DNA of 64,000 nt from Nitrosospira briensis. Its GTDB lineage: Bacteria > Pseudomonadota > Gammaproteobacteria > Burkholderiales > Nitrosomonadaceae. A program made the position numbers and the translations under genes. Below the pieces are notes generated by a model. The model was not told the origin of the DNA. It ran no database searches and saw nothing but the letters and a program-made list of their open reading frames with translations. Location: NCBI RefSeq assembly GCF_900115125.1, contig NZ_FOVJ01000006.1, positions 62,001 through 126,000 on the forward strand, written 5' to 3'. This document shows positions 28,173 to 37,379 of this stretch, one piece after another (within the stretch, counting starts at the first letter, position 1; the number at the start of each line of letters is the position of its first letter).

Positions 28173-29660
28173 TCAGGTTCTAACCGAAATGCTATAGGAA
28201 CCGGTCCCGGTTGGGCTGTAGTGCCGCACACGGGCATAATACTCACCGGCTCCTAGGTTGACCGCGATTCTTGAGTTGGTTCCGGGGCCGCTGTCATCAT
28301 CCTGGGTGATGAATGTGGCGGGGTTGTCCGGGCCAAATAATGTCAGAAAGCAGTCGGTGCTGCCAGCGGTCTCGATTGTGTGGACGGCCGGGGTGGTGAC
28401 AGTAAACCTGTACATATCCCTCTCGTTCGCCGCAGATATTGTTCCCTGCACTGCTGGACCGTTCACCTGGATGGTTTGAATGCCCGGTTGCGCTCCCGAT
28501 CCGCTCACCGAGATAGTATAGCTTCCAGTCGAGGAGTTGCTGTAGTGCCGCACGCGAACATAGTATGTGCCTGCCGTCAGGTCCCTTGCAATCCGCGAAT
28601 TCGAGCCTGGCCCACTGTCGTCGTCTTCGGTTATGAATGCTGCCATATCGTTTGGTCCATACAGGGACGCCACCACATCTGTCGATCCTTGCGTCTGAAT
28701 TACATAATTCCCCGATGTTGTTACGGGGAAACTGAACACATCCACCTCGCCCGCCTGGGCTATAGAAGCTGGAACGGGCGGCGCATCGATGGCAAGCGGC
28801 ACGATCTCCCCCGTATCCGGCTCCTCATTATCGTAGGTGTAATCGAGCGCATGGTGATCGAGGACGCTTCTTGGGGTGGGTGGCGGCGACTCGTCGTCCC
28901 AAGGCGGCATCGGGTCATCCAGAGCATGGCCCGCTACAACATTTGCCGTGCCGCTGGGGGGCAGGTAGTTCTGGCCGGGATTTTCCCTTTGCCATTCAGC
29001 CCATAGCCGATCGATATTGCAATGGTGCAGCCAAAACACTGGGTCATTCGGAGACGACATCGCCATCATCGATCCGCCCACCCACATATGACCGGGGTTG
29101 TGAATAACTCCTTCCAGCCGGTTTCGAAAGCTTGTGTTCATGCTGCTATCGGAATTCCAGGGTGCAGAATCATATGGAACCACATTTTTCGCGGCATTGA
29201 CGCCCGCCTGAGTTGGTAGCGAACCCATGGCGCCAAAGGCGCGAGTAAGGAACGGAGCTGTATCGCCGGGGTCCCTGACGGTAAGGTTCCATTCCCCGGT
29301 GGAAAAAGCGAAGGGACCGCTGGTGACCCGCTGAGCAGCGCCCGTTCCGTTTCCACCCATGAAGTCCGCATTCCAGATCGAAGCCGTGGGCGTCCTGTCG
29401 ACAGTCCAATCCCAATAGGGCAGGGAAACGCTGGCATCGATCTCCTGGAGAGCACGCTCGAACCGGCGAAGGTATTCCCGGTGCCAGGGAAGGAAAGCGG
29501 GGCCTCCATGCGCAGGATCGTTGGTGCCGGCAAGAAAAGCGGCGCGGTGCTGGGCAACGAATATATCGTAAGTGCCATTTGCTTTTAGCGCTTTTACCGC
29601 GGCGACAAAAGCGGTTTTCTCAGACACTGTCAGGCTGGACTGATTCTTTCGGATTCCCAT
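28173..29660 (-). CDS. Tyrosinase (type 3 copper) with two C-terminal PPC domains
   Basis: A 495-residue copper monooxygenase. CuA ligands are His38, His51 and His60 (VAQHRAAF, HGGPAFLPWHREYLRRFE). CuB ligands lie in IHNPGHMWVGG and DPVFWLHHCNIDRLW. The spacing matches Streptomyces MelC2, which oxidises phenols to quinones. Residues about 290-395 and 402-495 are two similar PPC (bacterial pre-peptidase C-terminal) beta domains, each with DDDSGPG.NSRIA and RVRHYS. There is no N-terminal signal peptide although PPC domains are usually extracellular. The MelC1-like gene sits directly upstream, and its end supplies the GGGGAGA ribosome binding site. Confidence 0.93.
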   Translation of the reverse strand: MGIRKNQSSLTVSEKTAFVAAVKALKANGTYDIFVAQHRAAFLAGTNDPAHGGPAFLPWHREYLRRFERALQEIDASVSLPYWDWTVDRTPTASIWNADFMGGNGTGAAQRVTSGPFAFSTGEWNLTVRDPGDTAPFLTRAFGAMGSLPTQAGVNAAKNVVPYDSAPWNSDSSMNTSFRNRLEGVIHNPGHMWVGGSMMAMSSPNDPVFWLHHCNIDRLWAEWQRENPGQNYLPPSGTANVVAGHALDDPMPPWDDESPPPTPRSVLDHHALDYTYDNEEPDTGEIVPLAIDAPPVPASIAQAGEVDVFSFPVTTSGNYVIQTQGSTDVVASLYGPNDMAAFITEDDDSGPGSNSRIARDLTAGTYYVRVRHYSNSSTGSYTISVSGSGAQPGIQTIQVNGPAVQGTISAANERDMYRFTVTTPAVHTIETAGSTDCFLTLFGPDNPATFITQDDDSGPGTNSRIAVNLGAGEYYARVRHYSPTGTGSYSISVRT

Positions 29661-29661
29661 G

Positions 29662-29934
29662 CTATCTCCCCGCCTCTTTGTAGTCGATAATTTTCCTGCC
29701 TAAATCGATCAGTAAAGGTTGAGGATCGAAGGCAAAACCAGAGGCAATAAATGCGCCCGCGGCATTCCGCACAGTGAAGATCCGCTCCCCGTCGATGTAC
29801 AGGTCAGGGACTTCCAAATCATTGTGTACGCCTTCTCCAGGGAGTGGCGGCGCACCTCTTCGCGCCGCCAAAGCTTCCTCCCCTGATCGAACAATGATCT
29901 CCCGTCCCTTATAAACCTCGCGTTGCTCCGCCAT
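29662..29934 (-). CDS. Tyrosinase helper (MelC1/caddie-like) small protein
   Basis: A 90-residue protein with no signal peptide, encoded immediately before tyrosinase with a 1-bp gap. It has VYKGREIIVRS, LEVPDLYIDGERI and FIASGFAFDPQPLLIDLGRKIIDY. The first two resemble the tyrosinase cofactor MelC1 pattern (IDGR/E plus downstream aromatic residues), which delivers copper and holds the enzyme until activated. Similarity is modest, so the role is inferred mainly from gene order and size. Confidence 0.68.
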   Translation of the reverse strand: MAEQREVYKGREIIVRSGEEALAARRGAPPLPGEGVHNDLEVPDLYIDGERIFTVRNAAGAFIASGFAFDPQPLLIDLGRKIIDYKEAGR

Positions 29935-30059
29935 TTTTTTCCTCGCAAATGTATGTTTGAGGCAAAGTCTGAAACTTCAGCACGCGCTAGCGTAGCGTCA
30001 ATCTCAATATAGCTCATCCCGCTGGAAATGCCAGGTGGCAGTGGCAAGCGTTCATAAGC

Positions 30060-31094
30060 TCATATGGCCGGTTCCGCCTTTACACGGATCAACCGGTCTG
30101 TCTGGCTGATGTCGAAGCGAACCGGGAGGAACTGCTCCAACAGCCAGCTGGTAGTGGCGGCGTGGGATGAAAGACTTCTCGCGAGAAAGCAGGAACTGCC
30201 CCCGGCCAGCGCAAGATAGATCAGTATTTGGTCCGCAGCATGGATATCCAGCGTTGCCCCGGACAAGATTTCCTCGCGCAGACGCTGCCCCGCCTCCGAG
30301 CCAAGCTGTTCAGCGCGGATTCCCCTCTGCGCGATTCCGGAAGCCCCCAGCCTGGTGCGTTCTGTCTGCGCAACCAGAACGATTGCTCCGCCAGGACCAA
30401 ACGCTTCATCCGCGCCTGTTTCTGCAAGATCAATAATCGGCGGTGGAAAAATGGAGAGTTCCGCCAGTGCTGTATCCGTCATTCGCTGAACAATATGGGC
30501 CGGAAGGCCGGAAATATGGGCATAACCGCGGATTTCAGTGAGAGGTCCCGATGCATCCAGGACCAGAGGCCGAAGAGGCGGAGAGGGTTCCACTTCCACG
30601 GCCACGCGCCCTCCTCCGCGCGGATAATATCCTCGTCCCAGTAAATCGATTTTTGCCCTGGCGCCCATGCTGGATAACAATGGCAGCAATACGTGGCGCA
30701 AATAATCGAGCGGCGGGGCAGCACGAACATCCGTTCCTCCTGTGATCGTCATCCGTAATTTTTCACGACAGGCAATGGCGACGGGAAGCGCAGCCTGAAG
30801 CACCAGCGTGATACTCCCCGCAGTGCCGACAGGAAAATCGAAGTGGCCGCCGCGCAATGGACCAGGCCAAAATTTGATTTCCCTGGACTTGACCTCCAGT
30901 CCCTCCGCTTCAGCGCCACAAATTGCTGCCACGGCCTTGACCGCGGTAAGATGCTGCGGTGCAAGGCCGGGGTTGGCTCGTTTGGCCCGAACGTTGTACA
31001 CATGAACGGCTTGGCCGGTGATCGCCGCAAGTGCCACCGATGTACGAAGCAGTTGCCCGCCACCTTCCCCATAGGAGCCGTCGATTTCGCGCAT
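30060..31094 (-). CDS. rtcA: RNA 3'-terminal phosphate cyclase
   Basis: Converts RNA 3'-phosphate ends to 2',3'-cyclic phosphates using ATP through a covalent enzyme-AMP intermediate. The 344 residues show the family opening IDGSYGEGGGQLLRTSVALA, GGTDVRAAPPLDYLRHVLLP, RGYYPRGGG and the catalytic His in HAADQILIYLALAGG near residue 300. Length is normal. No rtcB or rtcR is in the window. A DUF504 gene is divergent, 232 bp away. Confidence 0.96.
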   Translation of the reverse strand: MREIDGSYGEGGGQLLRTSVALAAITGQAVHVYNVRAKRANPGLAPQHLTAVKAVAAICGAEAEGLEVKSREIKFWPGPLRGGHFDFPVGTAGSITLVLQAALPVAIACREKLRMTITGGTDVRAAPPLDYLRHVLLPLLSSMGARAKIDLLGRGYYPRGGGRVAVEVEPSPPLRPLVLDASGPLTEIRGYAHISGLPAHIVQRMTDTALAELSIFPPPIIDLAETGADEAFGPGGAIVLVAQTERTRLGASGIAQRGIRAEQLGSEAGQRLREEILSGATLDIHAADQILIYLALAGGSSCFLARSLSSHAATTSWLLEQFLPVRFDISQTDRLIRVKAEPAI

Positions 31095-31325
31095 GGCGCT
31101 CTTACACCTCTTATCTTTATCGGCAGAACAATTCCTGGGTCGAAAAATTTAATGTAGCATTAAATAATGAGCATTCCAGACATGAGTGTTTTTCTCGATG
31201 ACCGGCGGTGCCAAACGATGCAGAGCATGGCAACATAGCTGTGGACATGGTTGAGCAGGTAACTGCGCGGTGTTACGTTATCTGTACAAGAAAAATGGAT
31301 GCTATCCAGGTGCAGAGGAGGAGTC

Positions 31326-31598
31326 ATGGTACCCATTCAGGAATTACTCAACCGAATTCGCTGGGATGGCGCATTCGCAGAAGGGGATTTCGTGATCGGA
31401 TATTACGATCGCGTAGCCGAAATGGTCATTCAGGTCCCGTTAAGCCAGATCCACTTTACTCAAGGCGACCATTTTTTCTTTCACATCACCGATCCGGATG
31501 GCTGTACTCACGAAATTCCCTTCCATCGGGTCAGGGAAGTTTATAAGAATAAAGAGTTGATCTGGCACAGGGAAGGCCAGGACAAGGCGGAGCAATAG
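31326..31598 (+). CDS. DUF504 (UPF0248) protein
   Basis: A 90-residue protein starting MVPIQELLNRIRWD after a strong GAGGAGG site. It has the DUF504 motifs FVIGYYDRV, VPLSQIHF and DGCTHEIPFHRVREVYKNKELIWHR. The family is widespread in archaea and scattered in bacteria and is often encoded near RNA end-processing genes. Function is unproven. Its divergence from rtcA here repeats that association. Confidence 0.85.
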   Translation: MVPIQELLNRIRWDGAFAEGDFVIGYYDRVAEMVIQVPLSQIHFTQGDHFFFHITDPDGCTHEIPFHRVREVYKNKELIWHREGQDKAEQ

Positions 31599-31792
31599 CA
31601 GCCCGGCAAATAGTTTGTTTAATGACCTTTAGCAGTCTGCAGGACTTAAAGGAAATCGGCTGCAAAAGCGTCTAGCTGGTTCATATTTCGTCGCTTTCTC
31701 GGCCAATAGAATAACTATTGGCCTTCAAAATCCTCGAGATCTGCCCTCACCCAGTCACTTTTTCGCTTCGATTCTTTAAGTCGGGCAGACTG

Positions 31793-32098
31793 CTAGTAAC
31801 GGTAACGAGTGTCATATCCGTTATTGTCATATATTGCAGGGGGATTGGTAGCATGCGGATTGTTGACGCTGTCATTGCTGTAACGGCTGCCATATTGCCC
31901 ATGGGGATTATTGATGGAGTCCTGGCTGTATTCGCTTCCGTACTGGCCATGCGGATTACTCACTGAATTGGGATCGTATGGATTGGCACTCAGATTGCCC
32001 AGGTATTTGCCGGTTTGCCTATCTCTAAGGTGTGGCGGATCAGCTTGACAGGTCCCCGAAATTAGAACCGCAAGCAGGAACGGGATAATAAATTTCAT
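31793..32098 (-). CDS. Small exported protein with NPHGQYGS repeats
   Basis: A 101-residue exported protein: signal peptide (to about residue 19, GTCQA), then RDRQTGKYLGNLSANPYDPNS and tandem units SVSNPHGQYGSEYSQD, SINNPHGQYGSRYSND and SVNNPHATNPP. The unit (S)NNPHGQYGSxYSxD resembles small proteins seen in many proteobacteria, of unknown function. Confidence 0.78.
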   Translation of the reverse strand: MKFIIPFLLAVLISGTCQADPPHLRDRQTGKYLGNLSANPYDPNSVSNPHGQYGSEYSQDSINNPHGQYGSRYSNDSVNNPHATNPPAIYDNNGYDTRYRY

Positions 32099-32247
32099 GA
32101 CATTTCCTCTCTAAGTATGGGTTGCAGCTCTCATGACTTTTTCATGCGACAAAGCGGAACGAGCCGTAATGAATATTGCAGCCGCTATCTCGATGTAGTT
32201 GCCTCGTGGTATTATTTCATCGAACTCGATCAATCATATATCAAACA

Positions 32248-32505
32248 ATGATTATTTGTCGTCTTTCTGCCATTCTCGGCGCCAAGCGCATAAAGGTCGC
32301 CGATGTGTGCCGGGCTACCGGTATCGCTCGCGCCACGCTTGATCGCTACTATTACGATCGGGTCAACAGCTTCGATCGGCGAGTATTGGAAAAACTGTGC
32401 AACTTCCTGCAGGTTAAGCCAGGCGAACTGCTGATGACGGTCGACCAGAAGGATTTGTTTGAACCATGGAACGCAACTGACCCTGCTATTGCTGCGGATA
32501 GATAA
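32248..32505 (+). CDS. Small XRE/Cro-type helix-turn-helix regulator
   Basis: An 85-residue protein starting MIICRLSAILGAKRIKVADV. The helix-turn-helix lies at residues about 16-50 (VADVCRATGIARATLDRYYYDR), followed by the family motif LEKLCNFLQVKPGELL. It resembles the HTH_26/YozG subgroup. The next gene starts one base after its stop, so it is the first gene of a probable three-gene unit with the SLOG-type protein. Confidence 0.82.
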   Translation: MIICRLSAILGAKRIKVADVCRATGIARATLDRYYYDRVNSFDRRVLEKLCNFLQVKPGELLMTVDQKDLFEPWNATDPAIAADR

Positions 32506-32506
32506 A

Positions 32507-32728
32507 ATGATAGAGCGTGAGGTGAAAATCCTGCTCAACGCCAATGCCGTAAAGCGGGTCCAGGTGCATTACGCGGTAATGTCAGAGGGCTATATGGTAG
32601 TGATCGATGGTCAACCGCTGGAAACAGCCAAACGCGAAACTCGCGAATTCAGAACGCTTGATGCGGCAGCAAGACTGCTCTTCAGGATAGGCATCGCAGA
32701 TTTTTCAGTCAAGCTCAAGACAGGTTGA
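32507..32728 (+). CDS. Small conserved-type protein of unknown function
   Basis: A 73-residue basic protein: MIEREVKILLNANAVKRVQV, VMSEGYMVVIDG and a C-terminal REFRTLDAAARLLFRIGI. I recall similar plasmid- and island-associated proteins but cannot name the family. It is tightly coupled to the upstream HTH gene. Confidence 0.6.
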   Translation: MIEREVKILLNANAVKRVQVHYAVMSEGYMVVIDGQPLETAKRETREFRTLDAAARLLFRIGIADFSVKLKTG

Positions 32729-32770
32729 TACTTGAGGCAGGGTTTTGTTCGGAGGCTTCTGTAGCAGGCA

Positions 32771-33247
32771 GTGATCCAGAAAATAATATCAGGTGGACAA
32801 ACCGGCGCTGACCGCGCCGCACTCGACTGGGCCATAGCTAACGACATCCAGCATGGCGGATGGTGCCCAGCAGGGCGGCGCGCGGAAGATGGCATTATTC
32901 CTGGTTGCTATTGCTTGCAGGAAACGCCGGGGCGCAACTACCAGCAGCGCACAAAACGGAACGTGCGCGACAGCGACGCCACGCTGATCATCACACTAGC
33001 GCCGGAGCTGGCGGGTGGATCGCTGTTTACACAGGAGTGGGCCAGGAAAATCCACCGGCCGTACCTGCATGTTTACCCCTACCTCGAATGGCGTAAATGG
33101 ATCAGCGCTTTCTTCAAGACAAATGCAATCAGGGTACTGAACGTGGCGGGACCGCGTAGTTCAAGCGCGGCAGGTATTGAACAATTTGTTCATGAAGTAT
33201 TGGATGAAGCATTCATGAAGCGTAGAGAAAACCTGCCCGGCCTATAA
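32771..33247 (+). CDS. SLOG/YpsA-like protein (putative molybdenum-carrier annotation)
   Basis: A 158-residue Rossmann-like protein with a GTG start. It begins IQKIISGGQTGADRAALDWA, and later has GWCPAGRRAEDG, RTKRNVRDSDATLIITLA and AGPRSSSAAGIEQFV. This is the family annotated as putative molybdenum carrier, placed in the SLOG/LOG superfamily of nucleotide-sensing or nucleotide-processing proteins. A molybdenum role is weakly supported; binding of a nucleotide-like ligand is more consistent with the fold. Confidence 0.8.
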   Translation: MIQKIISGGQTGADRAALDWAIANDIQHGGWCPAGRRAEDGIIPGCYCLQETPGRNYQQRTKRNVRDSDATLIITLAPELAGGSLFTQEWARKIHRPYLHVYPYLEWRKWISAFFKTNAIRVLNVAGPRSSSAAGIEQFVHEVLDEAFMKRRENLPGL

Positions 33248-33259
33248 AAATTGGCCGGG
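33236..33259. terminator. Weak hairpin between SLOG-type gene and putA
   Basis: A 7-bp GC stem, CCCGGCC/GGCCGGG, with a 10-base A/T loop, overlapping the SLOG gene stop. There is no long U tract, so termination is uncertain. Confidence 0.35.
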
Positions 33260-33310
33260 TAAGGCAAGAAAGGCAAGACGGGACGAAGGCAGACGTCAAT
33301 GCGCGTTTGC

Positions 33311-36300
33311 CTAGATGCCTAGCGTCATGAGGTTGGTATTGCCCCCGGCAGCAGTTGTGTTCACGCTCACCACACGCTCCACCAGCAGGCGGTATAGCGG
33401 AAAATCTTTGCCGCGGGCTGTGATCAGCAGTATCCGCACACCATCGCGCGCAGCGAGTTCGGTTCGCAGCAGAGCTGCGTTTTCCAAAGGGCCTGCATGT
33501 AGTGCTGCAGCGATCGGCGCATGAATCCAGTCCGGCTCGATTTGCAATTGCCCGCTTAGCGCCCGCGGCAGCATATCAAGCAACGCACGCGACACCCGTC
33601 CACCCGCGAGCAGCACGCGGTTGCCGGTTGCGAGTACCGCTGCAACCTGCTCGAGCAACGCGGCCTCGTCGTCCGCAACGCACGCGATCATGCCGCGCGG
33701 TGCGAACACGAGCGTGTTGCTCTCGCCAGTTGGTCCCGGCAGGGGAAACCTGTACCTGAGCGGCGTACTCATGGCGTACTCCATGCAGAGCTCGGCAAGC
33801 ACGCGGCGATCCATCTGTTGTGCCCAGCCGGCCAAAGTTTGCAATGGCGCCAATGCGTCCTGTTCATCAGGCAAATGCTCGCCCCCCATGCGTGGGAACG
33901 ATAATGGCGCTCGCCGCAGCAGGCGGTGCAAATACAGGGGTCCGCCAGCCTTTGGCCCCGTGCCGGATTTGCCCTCGCCGCCAAACGGTTGAACGCCTAC
34001 AACTGCGCCGATCATGCTGCGGTTCACATAGATATTACCCACATGCGCGCGGGAAGCGATGAAATCGATAGTCTCGTCGATACGGCTGTGAATGCCGAGG
34101 GTGAGGCCGTAGCCCGTCGCATTGATGCGCCCAACGAGGTCGTCCAACTGGCCTCGCGCGAAGCGCACGACGTGGAGCACCGGACCGAATACCTCACGTT
34201 CCAGTTCGCCAATGTCCCCGATCTCGATCAAAGTTGGCGGCACAAAAGTGCCGTTCGCGCAAACGGGCGGCAACGGCAGCTGGAACACGCTATGGCCGGA
34301 CGCGCGCATCTCGTTGATATGAACGAGCAGTGCGCGCTGCGCCTCGGCATCGATTACTGGGCCAACGTCGGTGGATAACCGCCCCGGGTCTCCCAGTGCG
34401 AGTTCCCTCATAGCGCCTTTCAATGTCTCCAGCACGCGGTCGGCAATATCTTCCTGAAGGCAGAGCACGCGCACGGACGAGCAGCGCTGCCCCGCACTAT
34501 CGAACGCGGACACCAGCACGTCCTGCACAACCTGTTCAAGCCGGGCAGACGAATCGACCACCATTGCATTTTGGCCACCCGTTTCGGCTATCAGCGGGAT
34601 CTCCTCATCCTGCGAGCGCTTCGCCAGCCCCCGATGGATGTATTGCGCAACCTCGGTCGATCCGGTAAAGATTACGCCGCGCACACGCGAGTCATTTATG
34701 AGCTGCACCCCGACCGTCTCGCCGCACCCTGGCAGTAACTGTAGCGCTGCACGCGGAATACCGGCCTCATGCATCAACCTTACAGCCACGGCAGCGATCA
34801 GCGGGGTCTGCTCGGCGGGCTTTGCAAGCACGGGATTGCCAGCCGCCAGCGCAGCGCTTACCTCGCCGATGAATATTGCAAGCGGGAAATTCCATGGACT
34901 GATGCAGACCACCGGCCCGAGCGCCTCGGGCTGAGCATCGGCAGTAAATTGGGTGCGCATCTGCTGCCCGTAATAGCGGCAGAAGTCGACCGCCTCGCGC
35001 ACCTCGGCGACCGCATTCGGCAGAGACTTTCCGGCCTCGCGAACTGCGAGCCCGATCAGTGGTGCCCGGTTCGCCTCAAGCGCGTCGGCTGCCTGTTCGA
35101 GCAGCGTTGCACGAACCATCCGCGGCACTGCCTGCCATTCGGACGCGAACGCGTGCGCAGCCGCGAGCGCTTCCTCGACGTCGGCTTCACTTGCCTCGAT
35201 CGCTGCCCCGATATGATCGGTGCGATCGGCCGGATTCAAAACCTGCGTCCGTTTGCCTTCATTGCGTTCGCCGCTCGCGAGTATGGGCGCAGCCAGCCAT
35301 TCTCGGCCACTCAGCGCAGCCAGCTCATCGGACAAGGCGGCAAGCGCGTTTTCATCGCTGAAATCAACACCGGACGAGTTCATGCGCTCGCCGTATATGT
35401 CACGTGGCGCCGGAATAGCGGGATGGGGTCGCGAACCCTCGTGTTGGACCCGGGTAATGGGATCAACGATCAGTTCTTCCACGCTGACCGCCTTATCGAC
35501 AATCTGGTTGGCGAATGACGAGTTTGCGCCGTTTTCGAGCAGGCGGCGCACCAGGTAGGAAAGCAGCGTCTCATGGCTGCCGACCGGCGCATAGATGCGG
35601 CAGGGCTTGCCGAGCTGGTCTGAACCGATCACCTGGTCGTACAGCGTCTCACCCATTCCGTGCAGGCACTGAAACTCGTAATCATCCATTCCCGCATCCG
35701 CCGCCATCTGGTAGACCGCGGATAGCGTTTGCGCATTGTGGGTCGCGAACTGGGGATAAACCGCATCTGGCGCATGCAGCAATCGTTGCGCACAGGCGAG
35801 GTAGCAAACGTCGGTATGCACTTTTCGCGTATAAACCGGGTAACTGTCCAGTCCCTCTACCTGTGCACGCTTGATTTCCGCATCCCAATACGCACCTTTA
35901 ACGAGCCGGACCATGATGCGATGCCGGCTGCGGCGCGAAAGATCGATGATCCAGTCGATTACGAACGGACAGCGCTTCTGGTAAGCCTGGACGACAAAGC
36001 CGATGCCGTTCCATCCAGCCAGCGCCGGATCAAATGCGAGCGCGTCCAGCAGGTCAATCGAAAGCTCGAGGCGGTCAGCTTCCTCGGCATCGATGTTCAG
36101 TCCTACGTCATAATGTCTTGCAAGCAGCAGCAGTGACTTCAGCCGCGGCAGCAACTCGGCAAAGACACGGTCGCGCTGGGCGCGCTCATAACGTGGATGC
36201 AAGGCGGAAAGCTTGACCGAGATTCCCGGCCCTGCGTAAATTCCGCGACCAGCGCTCGCCCTGCCGATTGCATGAATTGCAGCCTCGTAAGATGCATGGT

Positions 36301-36970
36301 AGCGCTCGGCGTCAGATGCAGTAAGCGCACCCTCCCCCAGCATATCGTAGGAATAGCGATAGCCTAGTGCCTCCTGCTCGCGGCTTCGATCCAGCGCCCT
36401 CGCTATGGTCTCACCGATCACGAACTGATGGCCCAGCATGCGCATTGCAACATCGACGCCCTTGCGGATCAGTGGCTCGCCCCCCTTCTCGACCACGCTT
36501 GTCAGCGCCGACGTCAACCTGCTTTCGCTATGAGTTGACACCAGCTTGCTACCGAGTAACAGACCCCAGGCCGCTGCATTCACAAATAGCGATGAACTAT
36601 GCCCGAGATGGGTGCGCCAATCCCCCTTGCCGATCTTGTCGCGGATGAGGCGATCGGCGGTTTCCCGGTCGGGGATGCGTAGCAACGCCTCGGCCAGGCA
36701 CATCAGCGCAATGCCTTCCTGGCTGGACAGTGAGAATTCATGCAACAGCGAACCGGTTCCGCCCCAGCGGGCGCGTTTGCGGCGCACTGCATTCACCAGC
36801 TTCCGTGCACGTTCCCGCACCTGATCGCGGTCCGCCGGTGGCAGATCAATCTGTCCCACCAACTCATCCACGCTTTGCGCCTCATCTCGCCGACAGGCAT
36901 TGGTAATCGCGGCGCGCATTGGCGTTTGCGGAGCACGGGCTTCGTATCGGAGAGGGGTATTGCGGACCAT
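33311..36970 (-). CDS. putA: Bifunctional proline dehydrogenase / P5C dehydrogenase
   Basis: Oxidises proline to glutamate: the FAD-dependent N-terminal PRODH barrel (about residues 180-470, with RLVKGAYWDAEIKRAQ and the C-terminal part YEFQCLHGMGE) feeds the NAD-dependent P5CDH domain (about 560-1010). That domain shows ISPWNFPLAIFIGEV, AETGGQNAMVVDSSA and the nucleophile in SAGQRCSSVRV. A C-terminal ALDH-like tail extends to residue 1219. The N-terminus lacks the ribbon-helix-helix DNA-binding domain of E. coli PutA (about 1320 residues), so it should not be self-regulatory. It stands alone. Confidence 0.95.
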   Translation of the reverse strand: MVRNTPLRYEARAPQTPMRAAITNACRRDEAQSVDELVGQIDLPPADRDQVRERARKLVNAVRRKRARWGGTGSLLHEFSLSSQEGIALMCLAEALLRIPDRETADRLIRDKIGKGDWRTHLGHSSSLFVNAAAWGLLLGSKLVSTHSESRLTSALTSVVEKGGEPLIRKGVDVAMRMLGHQFVIGETIARALDRSREQEALGYRYSYDMLGEGALTASDAERYHASYEAAIHAIGRASAGRGIYAGPGISVKLSALHPRYERAQRDRVFAELLPRLKSLLLLARHYDVGLNIDAEEADRLELSIDLLDALAFDPALAGWNGIGFVVQAYQKRCPFVIDWIIDLSRRSRHRIMVRLVKGAYWDAEIKRAQVEGLDSYPVYTRKVHTDVCYLACAQRLLHAPDAVYPQFATHNAQTLSAVYQMAADAGMDDYEFQCLHGMGETLYDQVIGSDQLGKPCRIYAPVGSHETLLSYLVRRLLENGANSSFANQIVDKAVSVEELIVDPITRVQHEGSRPHPAIPAPRDIYGERMNSSGVDFSDENALAALSDELAALSGREWLAAPILASGERNEGKRTQVLNPADRTDHIGAAIEASEADVEEALAAAHAFASEWQAVPRMVRATLLEQAADALEANRAPLIGLAVREAGKSLPNAVAEVREAVDFCRYYGQQMRTQFTADAQPEALGPVVCISPWNFPLAIFIGEVSAALAAGNPVLAKPAEQTPLIAAVAVRLMHEAGIPRAALQLLPGCGETVGVQLINDSRVRGVIFTGSTEVAQYIHRGLAKRSQDEEIPLIAETGGQNAMVVDSSARLEQVVQDVLVSAFDSAGQRCSSVRVLCLQEDIADRVLETLKGAMRELALGDPGRLSTDVGPVIDAEAQRALLVHINEMRASGHSVFQLPLPPVCANGTFVPPTLIEIGDIGELEREVFGPVLHVVRFARGQLDDLVGRINATGYGLTLGIHSRIDETIDFIASRAHVGNIYVNRSMIGAVVGVQPFGGEGKSGTGPKAGGPLYLHRLLRRAPLSFPRMGGEHLPDEQDALAPLQTLAGWAQQMDRRVLAELCMEYAMSTPLRYRFPLPGPTGESNTLVFAPRGMIACVADDEAALLEQVAAVLATGNRVLLAGGRVSRALLDMLPRALSGQLQIEPDWIHAPIAAALHAGPLENAALLRTELAARDGVRILLITARGKDFPLYRLLVERVVSVNTTAAGGNTNLMTLGI

Positions 36971-37190
36971 AGCTGGAAATTAATGGTCAACTGTCAAATT
37001 CGGGATATGACTTTCGCGCAGCGGGCGTCTGTTAACTGTTAATAATGCCACCTGACGACGAACACATTTTACACCGCCACTTGTTTCAAACGCTTCGGCA
37101 GTTCAACTCTTCTCAAGCCCGAAAATTATCTACCAGAGCTAGTTGACAATCCGGTGACAACAGCCGCCCTCGACTCGATAGTGCCGCGCT

Positions 37191-37379
37191 TTATTTTTCT
37201 GCTATAGCGTGGCATTTATCAATAAACGCTTGCCGCTCAGCTTCGGTGTCGAAAGTTGGAAGCACAGCCTGCATTCCTATGCCGGAGCAATTCGTTGAAT
37301 TTACTTCGGGAGCCTCGCTGCCACAACCAACCAAGGCGACACTCAGGGCAATAGTAAATACAGTATATTTAAAACTCAT
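37191..37379 (-). CDS. Small predicted lipoprotein
   Basis: A 62-residue protein with signal MSFKYTVFTIALSVALVGC (lipobox ALVGC) and a short mature part with two more Cys residues and DTEAERQAFIDKCHAIAEK. No recognised family. Coding is supported by the lipobox and charged C-terminal helix. Confidence 0.6.
   Translation of the reverse strand: MSFKYTVFTIALSVALVGCGSEAPEVNSTNCSGIGMQAVLPTFDTEAERQAFIDKCHAIAEK

Noticed and set aside
33926-35518. Long plus-strand frames within putA
   Set aside because: They are shadows of a GC-rich coding strand; compositions are Arg/Pro/Ser-rich and no motif appears.
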